Counted from the stretch's first letter, positions 52,760 through 61,155 are shown. The stretch: DNA of 64,000 nt from an uncultured Eubacteriales bacterium (GCA_948527295.1 CAOSWK010000001.1:79010-143009); one strand, 5' to 3'. Notes: a model not told the origin generated them from the letters alone. Translations and numbers: made by a program.

Positions 52760-52883
52760 AGGTTTACCCACTCCAATTCATCCTTTTGTCAATATTCAAT
52801 AATACAATCGGGCCGCAGATCCGCACAGCACCGCGCAAAAACGCCCAATCATAATAATTAACACAAAATTTAAAACAAAACCC

Positions 52884-52912
52884 TTGATTTTTTGTCGAAA
52901 TGGTGCTATAAT
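52884..52912 (+). promoter_or_regulatory. Promoter of the pduL-like gene
   Basis: TTGATT (52884-52889), 17-bp spacer, TGC-extended TATAAT (52907-52912) on +, giving a leader of about 160 bases. Confidence 0.72.
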
Positions 52913-52956
52913 TAATCTATTTAAGCTTCAAAAATCCATTTTTAATGCAGTATATC

Positions 52957-52985
52957 ATTTTATTACAAACGCCCTAAAAAGTCAA
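52957..52985 (-). promoter_or_regulatory. Promoter of rpoB-rpoC
   Basis: TTGACT (52985-52980), 17-bp spacer, TAAAAT (52962-52957) on the - strand, with a leader of about 190 bases. The leader is antisense to the divergent + promoter region. Confidence 0.6.
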
Positions 52986-53081
52986 GCATTTTTAGCATTT
53001 TTATTTTAATCATTTTTGCAGGGCGGGTTGAGTATCTTGTAAACAGCGGTCTGTCAGCATTTTTGCTCTGAGGTGATTTTT

Positions 53082-53654
53082 GTGAAAATTTTAGTCGAAA
53101 CTTCTGCGCGGCATATTCACTTGTCTCGCAGCGACTTTGAAGTCTTGTTTGGCCGCGGCGCAGGGCTTATGGTCCAAAAGGAACTCTCCCAGCCCGGCGA
53201 ATTCGTAAGCACCGCGCGGCTAGAGGTCGTCGGCCCCAAAAATAAATTCGCCAAAGTGGCGGTGCTTGGGCCACTAAGAGCACAAACTCAGGTGGAGGTC
53301 TCGCTAACCGACTCGATAAATCTGGGTCTGAGCGTTCCCGTCCGAGATTCCGGCAACTTAGAAGGGACTCCCGGCTGCGTGTTGGTTGGGCCAAACGGAA
53401 AGCTCGAAATCCCCCACGGAGTCATAATTGCCAAACGGCATATTCATATGGACCCAGACTCTGCTAAGGTTCATAACCTCTCCGATGGTCAAACCGTACG
53501 GGTGGCGGTGCAAACAGCGCATCGTTCGTTGACGTTTGAGAATGTGATAGTCCGCGTAAGCAAGAACTTCGCCCCGGCCATGCATATAGACACCGACGAA
53601 ACCAATGCTGCCGGCATCATAGCAGGACCCACGTATGGCGAAGTCCTCATTTAA
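53082..53654 (+). CDS. pduL: Phosphate acyltransferase, PduL family
   Basis: A 190-aa enzyme converting acyl-CoA and phosphate to acyl phosphate and CoA. PduL is unrelated to Pta and uses zinc. Two beta-barrel halves each carry a histidine motif: TSARHIHLSRSD near the N terminus and AKRHIHMDPDSA near residue 121. The start is GTG 53082, 6-7 bp after GAGGTG; an in-frame GTG at 53075 overlaps that site. No microcompartment genes are near and no shell-targeting peptide is visible, so it probably serves general acetyl-phosphate/acetate metabolism. Confidence 0.9.
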   Translation: MKILVETSARHIHLSRSDFEVLFGRGAGLMVQKELSQPGEFVSTARLEVVGPKNKFAKVAVLGPLRAQTQVEVSLTDSINLGLSVPVRDSGNLEGTPGCVLVGPNGKLEIPHGVIIAKRHIHMDPDSAKVHNLSDGQTVRVAVQTAHRSLTFENVIVRVSKNFAPAMHIDTDETNAAGIIAGPTYGEVLI

Positions 53655-53680
53655 TCGATATTTTTCATGCGCAAAACAAA

Positions 53681-53704
53681 AACCACACAAGATTCTGTGT
53701 GGTT
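53681..53704. terminator. Bidirectional terminator after pduL
   Basis: AACCACACA (53681-53689) pairs with TGTGTGGTT (53696-53704). A runs precede and T runs follow, so it can stop both the pduL transcript and the convergent surface-protein transcript. Confidence 0.85.
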
Positions 53705-53728
53705 TTTAATTATTTTAGAAGGAAGAAC

Positions 53729-55171
53729 TTAAGCGTTCTTTTTCTTTTTCATGAGTTCCATGTACAAGCCAGCAACTACCAGCAATCCCGAAGCAGCTAG
53801 GCATACCATTCCGGCAGCGTCGCCAGTCTTTGCAGATTTGCCGCTCTTGCTTGTTGTAGATTTCTTTTCTTCTTTCTTTTCAGCAGGTGCTGCACCGTTT
53901 GGCAGAACATATGGGCCTACTGCTGTTTTTGTCCAAACTGCAACGTACTCTTTGTCGTTAACTTTTTCTGCTTTTGCTCCAAAGTCACCCGTTACACCAG
54001 CATCTTTTAGGAGTTGTACGTATTCATCATAAGCACTTCCTTCTGGAAGTTGGTACAGCACGCGGATGCCGCCCTCTTTTATGTCGTCAGCTTTTACAGC
54101 TTTGCCATCTGCAGTAAGAGTAAACAGGTAAACCTTACCGTTTGCGCTCATTTTAGCAGCGAGGTTCTTACGGATTGCGCTGTCTGCTGGAGCTTCTGTA
54201 GCTGTTAGCACTAACTTCTTGTCCTTAAATTTGTTCAAAGCATCTTGCACTATAACCTTATAACCATCGATGTCTACGGCAATTTGGTTCAAGGCTTCAT
54301 ATGCAGAGATCCAAGTCTTGCCGTCTGGCATGAGGTATGCTGCAGCCCCATCTAATCTAGTTCTGTTTTCCCAGCCCCACAGACCGCACTTACATTTTCT
54401 TCCTTTACCGCCTAGTTTGTTAGCGTCAGCCTGTGCGGTTTGCTCGTTACCTTGGTCAAAAACGTGTTTTTGTACAATTGCTTGGTTGCAATCTGGGCAA
54501 TTTAGCGTGTGTGTTTTTGCATTTATGTCTGTGTAAGTTGCATCCTTATTGTCGTGTTTGCAAAACTTCATTGTAATGGTTACTTTCGTTGCTGCACTTG
54601 CATTATCTTTAGCATCTTTAGCTGCTACATTAGCTACATTACCTGTAGCACTCGAACCATTGACTAAAAAGTCATATGTATCACCCGGGTCAGCTTTTTC
54701 TGTAGCAGTCATTGTACCTAAAAATGTATTTTGTCCAGCAATAAAGTCCATAGACTCTGACGTAGTAGTTGGAACTTTACGATATGCATAACCTATCGTG
54801 TGGTTAGTATTGTTAACTACAACACCACCATCAAAGTCTGTTTGATATACACGAGTAAATGCCGTCTTAGTTAAGTCATTACAATCTATTTTGTCACTGC
54901 CGGCAAACTCTACATTAAATGCTAGCTCTGTTATCTTAACAGTTTTGCCTTTGTCTTCTTCTTTGGTTGGCACAAAGTTAATGTAAACATCAAAATAGCA
55001 TTTGTCACCAGCGGCTCTACCGTCATTGTGAAAGTTTGTCAGCGTAATTGTTGCAGTTGTTTCCGATGCAAGAACATCCTCAGCAAAAGCGGTGTTTACA
55101 CCAATTGCAGCAACTGCAACCATCAAACCTAGCATTGCGCTAGCTACCCTTTTAAAAATTTTTCCTTTCAT
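53729..55171 (-). CDS. Surface-anchored protein with cohesin-like domain
   Basis: A 480-aa exported protein. A signal peptide (about residues 7-30) is followed by a beta-rich domain resembling cohesin/carbohydrate-binding folds (about residues 35-205), a histidine/cysteine segment (KFCKHDNKDATY...LNCPDCNQ...CKCGLWGWENR) that could bind metal, and a second domain. The C-terminal anchor is KSAKTGDAAG, a hydrophobic helix and a KKKK tail. That ending is a sorting-signal-like KTGD variant, though the leading LP is missing. Start ATG 55171 follows a GGAAAG-type site. Function likely cell-surface binding. Confidence 0.75.
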   Translation of the reverse strand: MKGKIFKRVASAMLGLMVAVAAIGVNTAFAEDVLASETTATITLTNFHNDGRAAGDKCYFDVYINFVPTKEEDKGKTVKITELAFNVEFAGSDKIDCNDLTKTAFTRVYQTDFDGGVVVNNTNHTIGYAYRKVPTTTSESMDFIAGQNTFLGTMTATEKADPGDTYDFLVNGSSATGNVANVAAKDAKDNASAATKVTITMKFCKHDNKDATYTDINAKTHTLNCPDCNQAIVQKHVFDQGNEQTAQADANKLGGKGRKCKCGLWGWENRTRLDGAAAYLMPDGKTWISAYEALNQIAVDIDGYKVIVQDALNKFKDKKLVLTATEAPADSAIRKNLAAKMSANGKVYLFTLTADGKAVKADDIKEGGIRVLYQLPEGSAYDEYVQLLKDAGVTGDFGAKAEKVNDKEYVAVWTKTAVGPYVLPNGAAPAEKKEEKKSTTSKSGKSAKTGDAAGMVCLAASGLLVVAGLYMELMKKKKNA

Positions 55172-55569
55172 TAATAAATCAGTCCTTTCTTAATCAATAA
55201 AATTAATTTCTGAAAATAAAATTTTTTGCACATAAAATTCCCCAAAGATAATTTTTATTTTCTCCGAGAAAGAGTAACATGCAATTTTATTGGCTAAATT
55301 GCGCCTCCCCCTTTTTTATTTCAGCTTTATTTTTTTGCTGCATAGCACCTTTTGAGTTTAAACTTGTTCAGTTTAAATATAAACGCCCTCCCTTCAGCTT
55401 AAAAAAACATAACTGTTTTGCCAATGTGTTAATTATAACACAAAATTCGACAAAATCAACCTATTTTTTGTTAGAAGTTTCAGAAACATTTTTATTAATT
55501 ATGTCAAAATTATGATATTTTTCGCTCAAAATTTGCCTACTATTTTTGGTAATAATAAACGGCCGATCG
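55172..55569. other. AT-rich gap between surface-protein and ACP genes
   Basis: About 400 bp without a convincing gene. It holds the surface-protein promoter (listed) and its leader of roughly 250 bases. A 78-codon + frame at 55279-55515 lacks a ribosome site and family resemblance. Confidence 0.55.
55432..55459 (-). promoter_or_regulatory. Promoter of the surface-protein gene
   Basis: TTGATT (55459-55454), 16-bp spacer, TATAAT (55437-55432) on the - strand. Confidence 0.65.
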
Positions 55570-55812
55570 TTAGCCTTTTTTTACCCGCGCCGAAACAAGT
55601 CGTACCACGTCGGCGATTGTCCTTATTTTGGAGATTTCTCCCAGTGAAATTTCAATATCAAAACGTTCCTCAATAATATCCATAAGCTCCAAAACGCTCA
55701 AAGAGTCCAGCTGTGCTAGCTTAGTGATGTCTTCATCCGCCGAAACAGCCATCATGTCGGCCTCCACAATCTTGCCAAGTTCCTCCCGAACTGTCCTCTC
55801 AATGTTTTCCAT
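55570..55812 (-). CDS. Acyl carrier protein
   Basis: An 80-aa acidic four-helix carrier from ATG 55812 after GGAGGG. The phosphopantetheine attachment serine is in LDSLSVLEL near residue 37. Its partner gene is the GNAT protein just upstream, not fatty-acid synthesis genes, so it may be a specialised carrier instead of the main AcpP. Synthesis pathway unknown. Confidence 0.88.
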   Translation of the reverse strand: MENIERTVREELGKIVEADMMAVSADEDITKLAQLDSLSVLELMDIIEERFDIEISLGEISKIRTIADVVRLVSARVKKG

Positions 55813-55912
55813 AGCAATCCCTCCACGTAAAATTTTCGTAATATCCGCAAAAACATATAGCAAAAGCCCGTCGATGCTAGGGCTTGTCCAAAAATTTATA
55901 TATATAATAGGT

Positions 55913-56815
55913 TTATAAACCTTGCCGAAGGTCCATAATCGCCTCAAATTCGTACTTTTTGCTCTTATAATAGTGCTTAAAGCAGACCGAAAAGAGCTTT
56001 CTGGCGTTTAAATTATCCAACGCGACCGCATAAAGCACCATTTTATCGGAATACTTCGCCACATGCTTTTTTATGCATTCTCCCAAAAGCGCAAAGCCTA
56101 GGGCCTTTTTTCGGTAGTCTTCCCGAATAAACAGCGACCGATACAGGATTGCGCTCTCTTTAACGCGAAAAGCCGTCACCCAACCGACGATCTCGCTGTC
56201 GTCAAAAATCGCAAACTGAGTGCATTCGTCGTCCAAGTTGAACTCATTTGCAAACGGAGACAGCACATCCGGATAATCTATGCCATCCTTATTTTTGACC
56301 TTCTCGAGTAGATCTGGATTCACAAGGTTTTTCGGCAAAAAAGATATTTTCGGTGGCAGGTCAAAACTGTCATGCAGCGCCGATTTTATGATTTTATTTT
56401 TCTCTACCAAAACTTTCGGCTCAAACAAATAGACCTCTGTTAGCAGTCTGGCTGGCGAAAATCCTCTCTTTTGCAAGAACTTGTCCATCAGATCAACGTT
56501 TTCCTGCGAAGTAACCGCGTTAACCCGGATGGTATCTACGTTCAGTTGTTTCAACCTAAGCTTGAGCGCGTCCAGCAAGGCCGTTCCGGCGCCTTTTTCT
56601 CTAAAAAAAGACGCAACAAAAAAGCTCGTCACGTTCGCCTGAGTTCGCTCGCCCGCATCGGACTTCTCCAGCCTTGCATATATCGCCCCGCACGGAATAT
56701 TCCCACATTTGGCGCCATAGGCAACAAAATCTTCGCCGCCATTATTGATTCTGTCCACTAAAAATGGCCTGTAAACGTCGTCATTCTGCGGGGTCCATTC
56801 TTCCACCGTAATAAT
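55913..56815 (-). CDS. Double GNAT-domain acetyltransferase
   Basis: About 300 aa with two GNAT N-acetyltransferase domains. The first has VASFFREKGAGTALLDALK and a second-domain copy is FIREDYRKKALGFALLGECIKKH near residue 265 of the long frame. The first four residues are uncertain: the frame opens at ATG 56896, but a good promoter -10 (56888-56893) overlaps that ATG. The only ribosome site (AAAGAGG, 56821-56830) is followed by ATT codons at 56815 and 56812 and GTG 56806. It is cotranscribed with the downstream acyl carrier protein gene. Confidence 0.75.
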   Translation of the reverse strand: MITVEEWTPQNDDVYRPFLVDRINNGGEDFVAYGAKCGNIPCGAIYARLEKSDAGERTQANVTSFFVASFFREKGAGTALLDALKLRLKQLNVDTIRVNAVTSQENVDLMDKFLQKRGFSPARLLTEVYLFEPKVLVEKNKIIKSALHDSFDLPPKISFLPKNLVNPDLLEKVKNKDGIDYPDVLSPFANEFNLDDECTQFAIFDDSEIVGWVTAFRVKESAILYRSLFIREDYRKKALGFALLGECIKKHVAKYSDKMVLYAVALDNLNARKLFSVCFKHYYKSKKYEFEAIMDLRQGL

Positions 56816-56887
56816 CGCAATCACCTCTTTCTCAAAAATGTGTGTTATATTTAAATTGTTGTTGCTTTTTAAGTTAAATATATTAGT

Positions 56888-56916
56888 ATTATACAATAAA
56901 TTTAAATTCTGCGCAA
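56888..56916 (-). promoter_or_regulatory. Promoter of the GNAT-ACP operon
   Basis: TTGCGC (56916-56911), 17-bp spacer, TATAAT (56893-56888) on the - strand. It implies the GNAT coding start lies downstream of the most upstream ATG. Confidence 0.6.
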
Positions 56917-56951
56917 CAATTTTAAAGCTCTGTAAAATTCACAAAAAATGC

Positions 56952-56980
56952 TTGCTTTTTTCTACATCCGGTATTATAAT
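56952..56980 (+). promoter_or_regulatory. Promoter of exported gene A (family 3)
   Basis: TTGCTT (56952-56957), 17-bp spacer, TATAAT (56975-56980) on +. The sequence around it is duplicated before the next gene. Confidence 0.72.
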
Positions 56981-57011
56981 TTCTTTAATATCATTTTAAG
57001 GAGAGATTTTT

Positions 57012-57488
57012 TTGAATTTGAAAAAGAAAAACTTTTTGCGCAATTTATCAACCACGGCACTGGCTATGTGCTGCCTTTCATCTGCAGTAGCTTTTCCAAG
57101 TTATGCATCATTAAATAAAGGCCCTAAGCTTACGCTTACTAAGCCTGCCAGCACGTCTACTGCCCTTCCTGTTATTGATAAAGACGGACAATTTGTTTTT
57201 AAAAAAGATAGCTGTTGCACACTAACCTATGAAGCAGATAGTATCTGGGGCTCGTCTATAGCCGTTACGGGATCTACAGAAAACAACAACCAAATCGTAG
57301 TTGTTCCTGAAGATGTTGAAGTTATTAATGGAAACAAAATGAAAGTTAAAAAAATTAATCCTGACGCAAAATTTCTTAACACTAAAACTTTAGTTTTTCC
57401 TAATGCGGCCGAATTCGACGAGGCTAAAATTAGAGAAAACAATCCTGGGATTTCTTTACTTTTACCTTACAACAATAATAACGCTTAA
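57012..57488 (+). CDS. Secreted protein, family 3 copy A
   Basis: A 158-aa exported protein from TTG 57012 after AAGGAGAG. Signal peptide (FLRNLSTTALAMCCLSSAVA, cleavage near SYA). The C-terminal about 60 residues (VVPEDVEV...INPDAKFLNTKTLVFPNAAEFDE) resemble one or two repeats of the BspA-type leucine-rich repeat, but weakly. A duplicate lies directly downstream. Function unknown, acting outside the cell. Confidence 0.72.
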   Translation: MNLKKKNFLRNLSTTALAMCCLSSAVAFPSYASLNKGPKLTLTKPASTSTALPVIDKDGQFVFKKDSCCTLTYEADSIWGSSIAVTGSTENNNQIVVVPEDVEVINGNKMKVKKINPDAKFLNTKTLVFPNAAEFDEAKIRENNPGISLLLPYNNNNA

Positions 57489-57515
57489 AATATTGCATTA
57501 AGTTAACAACGGCTA

Positions 57516-57544
57516 AGCTCCGATGAAAAGTATTCATCGGGGCT
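57516..57544 (+). terminator. Terminator of family 3 copy A
   Basis: AGCTCCGATGAA (57516-57527) pairs with TTCATCGGGGCT (57533-57544) with one wobble, then T run. The same stem is repeated at 58210-58237. Confidence 0.85.
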
Positions 57545-57589
57545 TTTTTCGCCAATAAACTTAGCTTCTGTAAAATCCATAAAAAATTC

Positions 57590-57618
57590 TTGCTTTTTTC
57601 TACAGTTTGTACTACAAT
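57590..57618 (+). promoter_or_regulatory. Promoter of exported gene B (family 3)
   Basis: TTGCTT (57590-57595), 17-bp spacer, TACAAT (57613-57618) on +. It is a near copy of the promoter before copy A. Confidence 0.7.
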
Positions 57619-57650
57619 TTCTTTAATATCATTTTTAAGGAGAGATTTTT

Positions 57651-58196
57651 TTGAAAAACAAAAACTTTTTTCGCAATTTATCAACCACGGCACTGGCTAT
57701 ATGTAGCCTTTCATCTGCAGTAGCTTTTTCAAGTTATGCATGTTTATTAAGCGAGGACAAAAATTTCAGTGGATACTCGTGGCTGTTCGAAGAGGAAGAC
57801 AACAACACCTCATCGGAAGACGGTCTTTCGTGTAAGTATATTTATTTTGCCGATTTGCCCGTTTATAACAAATTTTCGGACAAATATAACCCGGTAGAAA
57901 AATGGTTTATCAATGAAGTGCAGCTTGAGCCAAACGATCCCTCTGGTTCATCTTTTTCCGTTAAATCGTGTTCAGAAAACGATGGTGGAACCGTAATTAT
58001 TCCGAAAAATATAGGTGAATATGAAATCTCAGAGATTGCCCCTGACGCTAAGTTTCCTTCTAACACTAAGGTCTTATGTGTTCGTGAAGGTGTTAATTTC
58101 GATGAAGATCAAATTAAGAAAAAGAACACTCAGATTTCCATTGTTGTTAATAATTACGATCCAGTAACTTACGATCCAGCGCAAGGTTTATATTAA
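57651..58196 (+). CDS. Secreted protein, family 3 copy B
   Basis: A 181-aa exported paralog of the preceding gene, from TTG 57651 after AAGGAGAG. The signal peptide (FFRNLSTTALAICSLSSAVA) and the C-terminal module (TVIIPKNIGEYEISEIAPDAKF...TKVLCVREGVNFDEDQI) are shared with copy A. The middle, with an acidic stretch and two extra cysteines, is new. Promoter, leader and terminator are also duplicated, so copy and regulation moved together. Confidence 0.72.
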   Translation: MKNKNFFRNLSTTALAICSLSSAVAFSSYACLLSEDKNFSGYSWLFEEEDNNTSSEDGLSCKYIYFADLPVYNKFSDKYNPVEKWFINEVQLEPNDPSGSSFSVKSCSENDGGTVIIPKNIGEYEISEIAPDAKFPSNTKVLCVREGVNFDEDQIKKKNTQISIVVNNYDPVTYDPAQGLY

Positions 58197-58209
58197 GTTA
58201 ACGCTGCTA

Positions 58210-58237
58210 AGCTCCGATGAAAATGTTCATCGGGGCT
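58210..58237 (+). terminator. Terminator of family 3 copy B
   Basis: AGCTCCGATGAA (58210-58221) pairs with TTCATCGGGGCT (58226-58237), followed by T run. Stem identical to the one after copy A. Confidence 0.85.
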
Positions 58238-58334
58238 TTTATTTTTTGCCAATAATTATGGCCCTAATAAAAACTTCAAAAAGGCTATAATTTCTTAATT
58301 TGCTTAAACTTATAATTTCAAAAATAGAAAAATG

Positions 58335-58363
58335 TTGTCTTCCATAAATATTGGTGCTATAAT
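58335..58363 (+). promoter_or_regulatory. Promoter of the modular secreted-protein array
   Basis: TTGTCT (58335-58340), 17-bp spacer, TGC-extended TATAAT (58358-58363) on +. No other strong promoter is seen before each later member, so the array may be largely one transcript. Confidence 0.65.
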
Positions 58364-58451
58364 TTATAAAAAGGAGGAATGCTTTTGTAAAAATCGCGCA
58401 AAAATTGGTGTTTAAAAGGTTAAAATTAAAAAATTGTTAGGAGATAAATTT

Positions 58452-59024
58452 ATGAAAAAAAGTATGTCAAATTTAAATGTAAAAAAGAAAACTTCGGTTA
58501 AGGCCATTTTGTTCGTGTGTGCAATTTTGTACCCCCTGTTAATGCTTACTAACAGCGCCAGCGCTATGTTTTCGGGCTCTAAAGGTCCCGTCAGCCCGGC
58601 AATGTATGATGCACCGTTTCCAAAAGACGACGAGCAAATGAAGGGATTTGCAGAATATGAATATTCTAAAAACTCAGCGCAGCATGAATTCTTTGAGACT
58701 TTGGATCCTGACTACAAAAATGACGAGATATCCGCAAAGATTGAATGTGCAAAAAAACATTTTGAGATATTGAATATGGAGTATCAATATTTAGCCTACC
58801 CTAAAGAATATGGGCGCAGTGCAAATTCTGATTGGGAGTTAGACTACTTTAAAAAATATGGGCACAGTGTAAATTCTGATCGGAAGGCTGCACAGCAAAA
58901 ATACAACGATGAACTTAAAAAATTACAAGAGAGAGCTAGGAATCATAAAGAATATCGTGATGACGATTGCGATAAAGAACTCAATTTGAACCGTGTACAG
59001 GTTGAATATCCAGTAAAGAAATAG
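58452..59024 (+). CDS. Modular secreted protein 1 (tail type DCDKE)
   Basis: A 190-aa exported protein from ATG 58452 after TTAGGAG. The signal module (MKKSMSNLNVKKKTSVKAI, hydrophobic core, ASA-M cleavage) is shared by the following members. A charged helical middle with an internal repeat (EYGRSANSDWE / KYGHSVNSDRK) follows. The tail is YRDDDCDKELNLNRVQVEY, also found in members 5 and 6. Function unknown. Confidence 0.75.
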   Translation: MKKSMSNLNVKKKTSVKAILFVCAILYPLLMLTNSASAMFSGSKGPVSPAMYDAPFPKDDEQMKGFAEYEYSKNSAQHEFFETLDPDYKNDEISAKIECAKKHFEILNMEYQYLAYPKEYGRSANSDWELDYFKKYGHSVNSDRKAAQQKYNDELKKLQERARNHKEYRDDDCDKELNLNRVQVEYPVKK

Positions 59025-59094
59025 ACCTACCGGTTAATATAATTATTATTTTTTAGTGAGTTGAAATTTTTAAATTTCGTTAGGAGATAAATTT

Positions 59095-59943
59095 ATGAAA
59101 AAAAGTACGCCAAGTTTAAATGCAAAAAAGAAAATTTTGGCTAAGGCCATTTTATTCGGGCTTTCAATCTTAACCTCAGCTGCAATTTGTTGTGATAATC
59201 GCGCTTTCGCGTCTTTTAATCGTAACAATAATGGCAATAAGAGAATTCATTTTGCTACAAAAAATACAATCGCCGATGAGGACATCCCAGATATTGAAGA
59301 CTTCGGATACTATCCAAATGCTCAAACTGAGCTCAACCAATTATATTCTGAACATTACCAAAATGTTTATAATATACACGATGAATCACACAAGAATTTA
59401 GGGAACTATATTCCTCCATCTAAAAGAGATGAGGCCGAAACTGTTATCAACAATTTCGGCAATAGTTTGCGAGAAGAAGAGCAGAGGTATATTGGCGAAA
59501 TTAATCGCTTTAACGAGAAGGTTAATGGGTTCAATAAAGAAGTAAGGCTGCAAACAAGTATGCATGATGACGAAGATTACCCATCATACGATAAAGATTT
59601 TGCATCTCTGCTTTATAAGAATTTGGAAAATAAATCCCAGCTAGACCGAGATTTACAGTTGGGGTTATACAATAACAACGAGGAATATAATCAGTCCGTA
59701 GAAGCAATAAATAATGGTAAAAAGCTTTCTCCAAAGAAAAAAGAAGAACGCTTAGAAAACGCGCGTAAAAAGCTTGAAGAAGATAACACCAAAGCACAAA
59801 ATGAATATGATTTAAAAATTGCTAAAGAAAATCAATATTTTAAAGAAAATATTAATGAATTAAATGAGCAGGCTTCTAAATATGTTGATTGGGATTATGA
59901 GGGTATCGCAAAAGACCCTTACTGGGACACATTTTGGGATTAA
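59095..59943 (+). CDS. Modular secreted protein 2 (tail type DPYWDTFWD)
   Basis: A 282-aa exported protein from ATG 59095 with the array's shared leader. Signal module MKKSTPSLNAKKKILAKAI. The middle is a long charged coiled-coil-like helix (KKEERLENARKKLEEDNTKAQNE region). It ends in the tail KDPYWDTFWD, identical to that of member 7 even at the DNA level (39 bp). No motif linked to an enzyme. Confidence 0.75.
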   Translation: MKKSTPSLNAKKKILAKAILFGLSILTSAAICCDNRAFASFNRNNNGNKRIHFATKNTIADEDIPDIEDFGYYPNAQTELNQLYSEHYQNVYNIHDESHKNLGNYIPPSKRDEAETVINNFGNSLREEEQRYIGEINRFNEKVNGFNKEVRLQTSMHDDEDYPSYDKDFASLLYKNLENKSQLDRDLQLGLYNNNEEYNQSVEAINNGKKLSPKKKEERLENARKKLEEDNTKAQNEYDLKIAKENQYFKENINELNEQASKYVDWDYEGIAKDPYWDTFWD

Positions 59944-59974
59944 ATAAATTTAAATTTTTTTAGGAGATATTTTT

Positions 59975-60574
59975 ATGAAAAAAAGTACGTCAAGTTTAAA
60001 TGTGAAAAAGAAAATTTCGGTTAAGGCCCTTTTGTTTGGGTGTACAATTTTGTGCCCTGCATTAATGTTTAATAACGGCGCCAGCGCTATGTATGAAAAA
60101 CATGATCCTGCAGATCCTTTTATTAGCGCCGTAGCATTCTCTGTTAGACATATAACAGAATCCACTCCTCCTTTGCATGAATTTGGAGACATGCCCGATT
60201 CAGTTCTTAATGAAAAGCTTAAAAAATTAAGAAACGATGAATTCGATAATTCCTATAATACTTTCAATAACTTTTATGAAGGGGTACGTTCTGCAAGGGC
60301 AAAACGAGAAGATGACCTTGCAACAAATGAGGCACGCTACCGTCGAGGAGGCATTCCTTATCCAACTGCAAAACAAAAATCAGAGCAAATTTATGAAGAT
60401 TATAATACACAGGAATACAATATAAAAAAAGATTTTATAGACGGCCTGCGTAACACAATTGTGGAATATAACAAAGGAGTTTCTAATTTATTGGAAGAAG
60501 CTAATAATTATAACGATTATAATTATGATGGCGTGTACGGTAGTCTTTGTGAATATTTTGATGAAAATTGTTAG
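59975..60574 (+). CDS. Modular secreted protein 3
   Basis: A 199-aa exported protein from ATG 59975 after TTTAGGAG. Shared signal module (MKKSTSSLNVKKKISVKAL, cleavage ASA-M). Helical middle rich in Asn, Tyr and charged residues. The tail YNDYNYDGVYGSLCEYFDENC has tyrosines and two cysteines and differs from the other tails. Stop overlaps the ribosome binding site of member 4 (TGTTAGGAG). Confidence 0.72.
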   Translation: MKKSTSSLNVKKKISVKALLFGCTILCPALMFNNGASAMYEKHDPADPFISAVAFSVRHITESTPPLHEFGDMPDSVLNEKLKKLRNDEFDNSYNTFNNFYEGVRSARAKREDDLATNEARYRRGGIPYPTAKQKSEQIYEDYNTQEYNIKKDFIDGLRNTIVEYNKGVSNLLEEANNYNDYNYDGVYGSLCEYFDENC

Positions 60575-60585
60575 GAGATAACTTT

Positions 60586-61155
60586 ATGAAAAAAAGTATG
60601 TCAAGTTTAAATGTGAAAAAGAAAATTTTGGTTAAGTCAATTTTGTTTGGCTGTGCAATTTTGTGCCCTACGTTAATATCCGTCCACAGCGCTAGTGCTA
60701 TGCTTAAAACCTATACAGATCCCAGTTTATCTGATTTAGAGTTCATAAAAAAAATTGAAGATTTAAAAAATAAAGAAAAAGCAGAACAAGAAAAACAGAA
60801 AAAATACAAGCAGGAATACAAAGAAGAACGTGAAAGCATAGAATCTACTTTTATAGATTCTAATCTCTTGACAAATGTTACACCCATATACAGCCTTTCA
60901 CCTGACATTGACGGCTATCATATTGGCAACTATCCAAAAGAAAAATTCATTGAAGAGGCTCAAAATATATGCCAAGAAACCAACAAAAAAATTGGCGATT
61001 TGTTAGATCAAGGTTTAGATCAAAACGGTGAGGAGTTTCAAAACAAAAAGAGAGAATTGGAATTGGATTGTCAAATAAAAGCAAATCTTCTTCAAAAACG
61101 CATTGATCAATACAACCAACAAGAGGCTTGGTACCAAAAGTGCCTTTTGATATAA
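60586..61155 (+). CDS. Modular secreted protein 4
   Basis: A 189-aa exported protein from ATG 60586. Shared signal module (MKKSMSSLNVKKKILVKSI). A strongly charged helix (EKAEQEKQKKYKQEYKEER) lies about residues 60-80, then a domain with single cysteines. It ends in EAWYQKCLLI, unlike the named tails. The end of the coding region (CTTTTGATATAATTAT) resembles sequence downstream of other members, so its original tail may have been replaced. Confidence 0.72.
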   Translation: MKKSMSSLNVKKKILVKSILFGCAILCPTLISVHSASAMLKTYTDPSLSDLEFIKKIEDLKNKEKAEQEKQKKYKQEYKEERESIESTFIDSNLLTNVTPIYSLSPDIDGYHIGNYPKEKFIEEAQNICQETNKKIGDLLDQGLDQNGEEFQNKKRELELDCQIKANLLQKRIDQYNQQEAWYQKCLLI

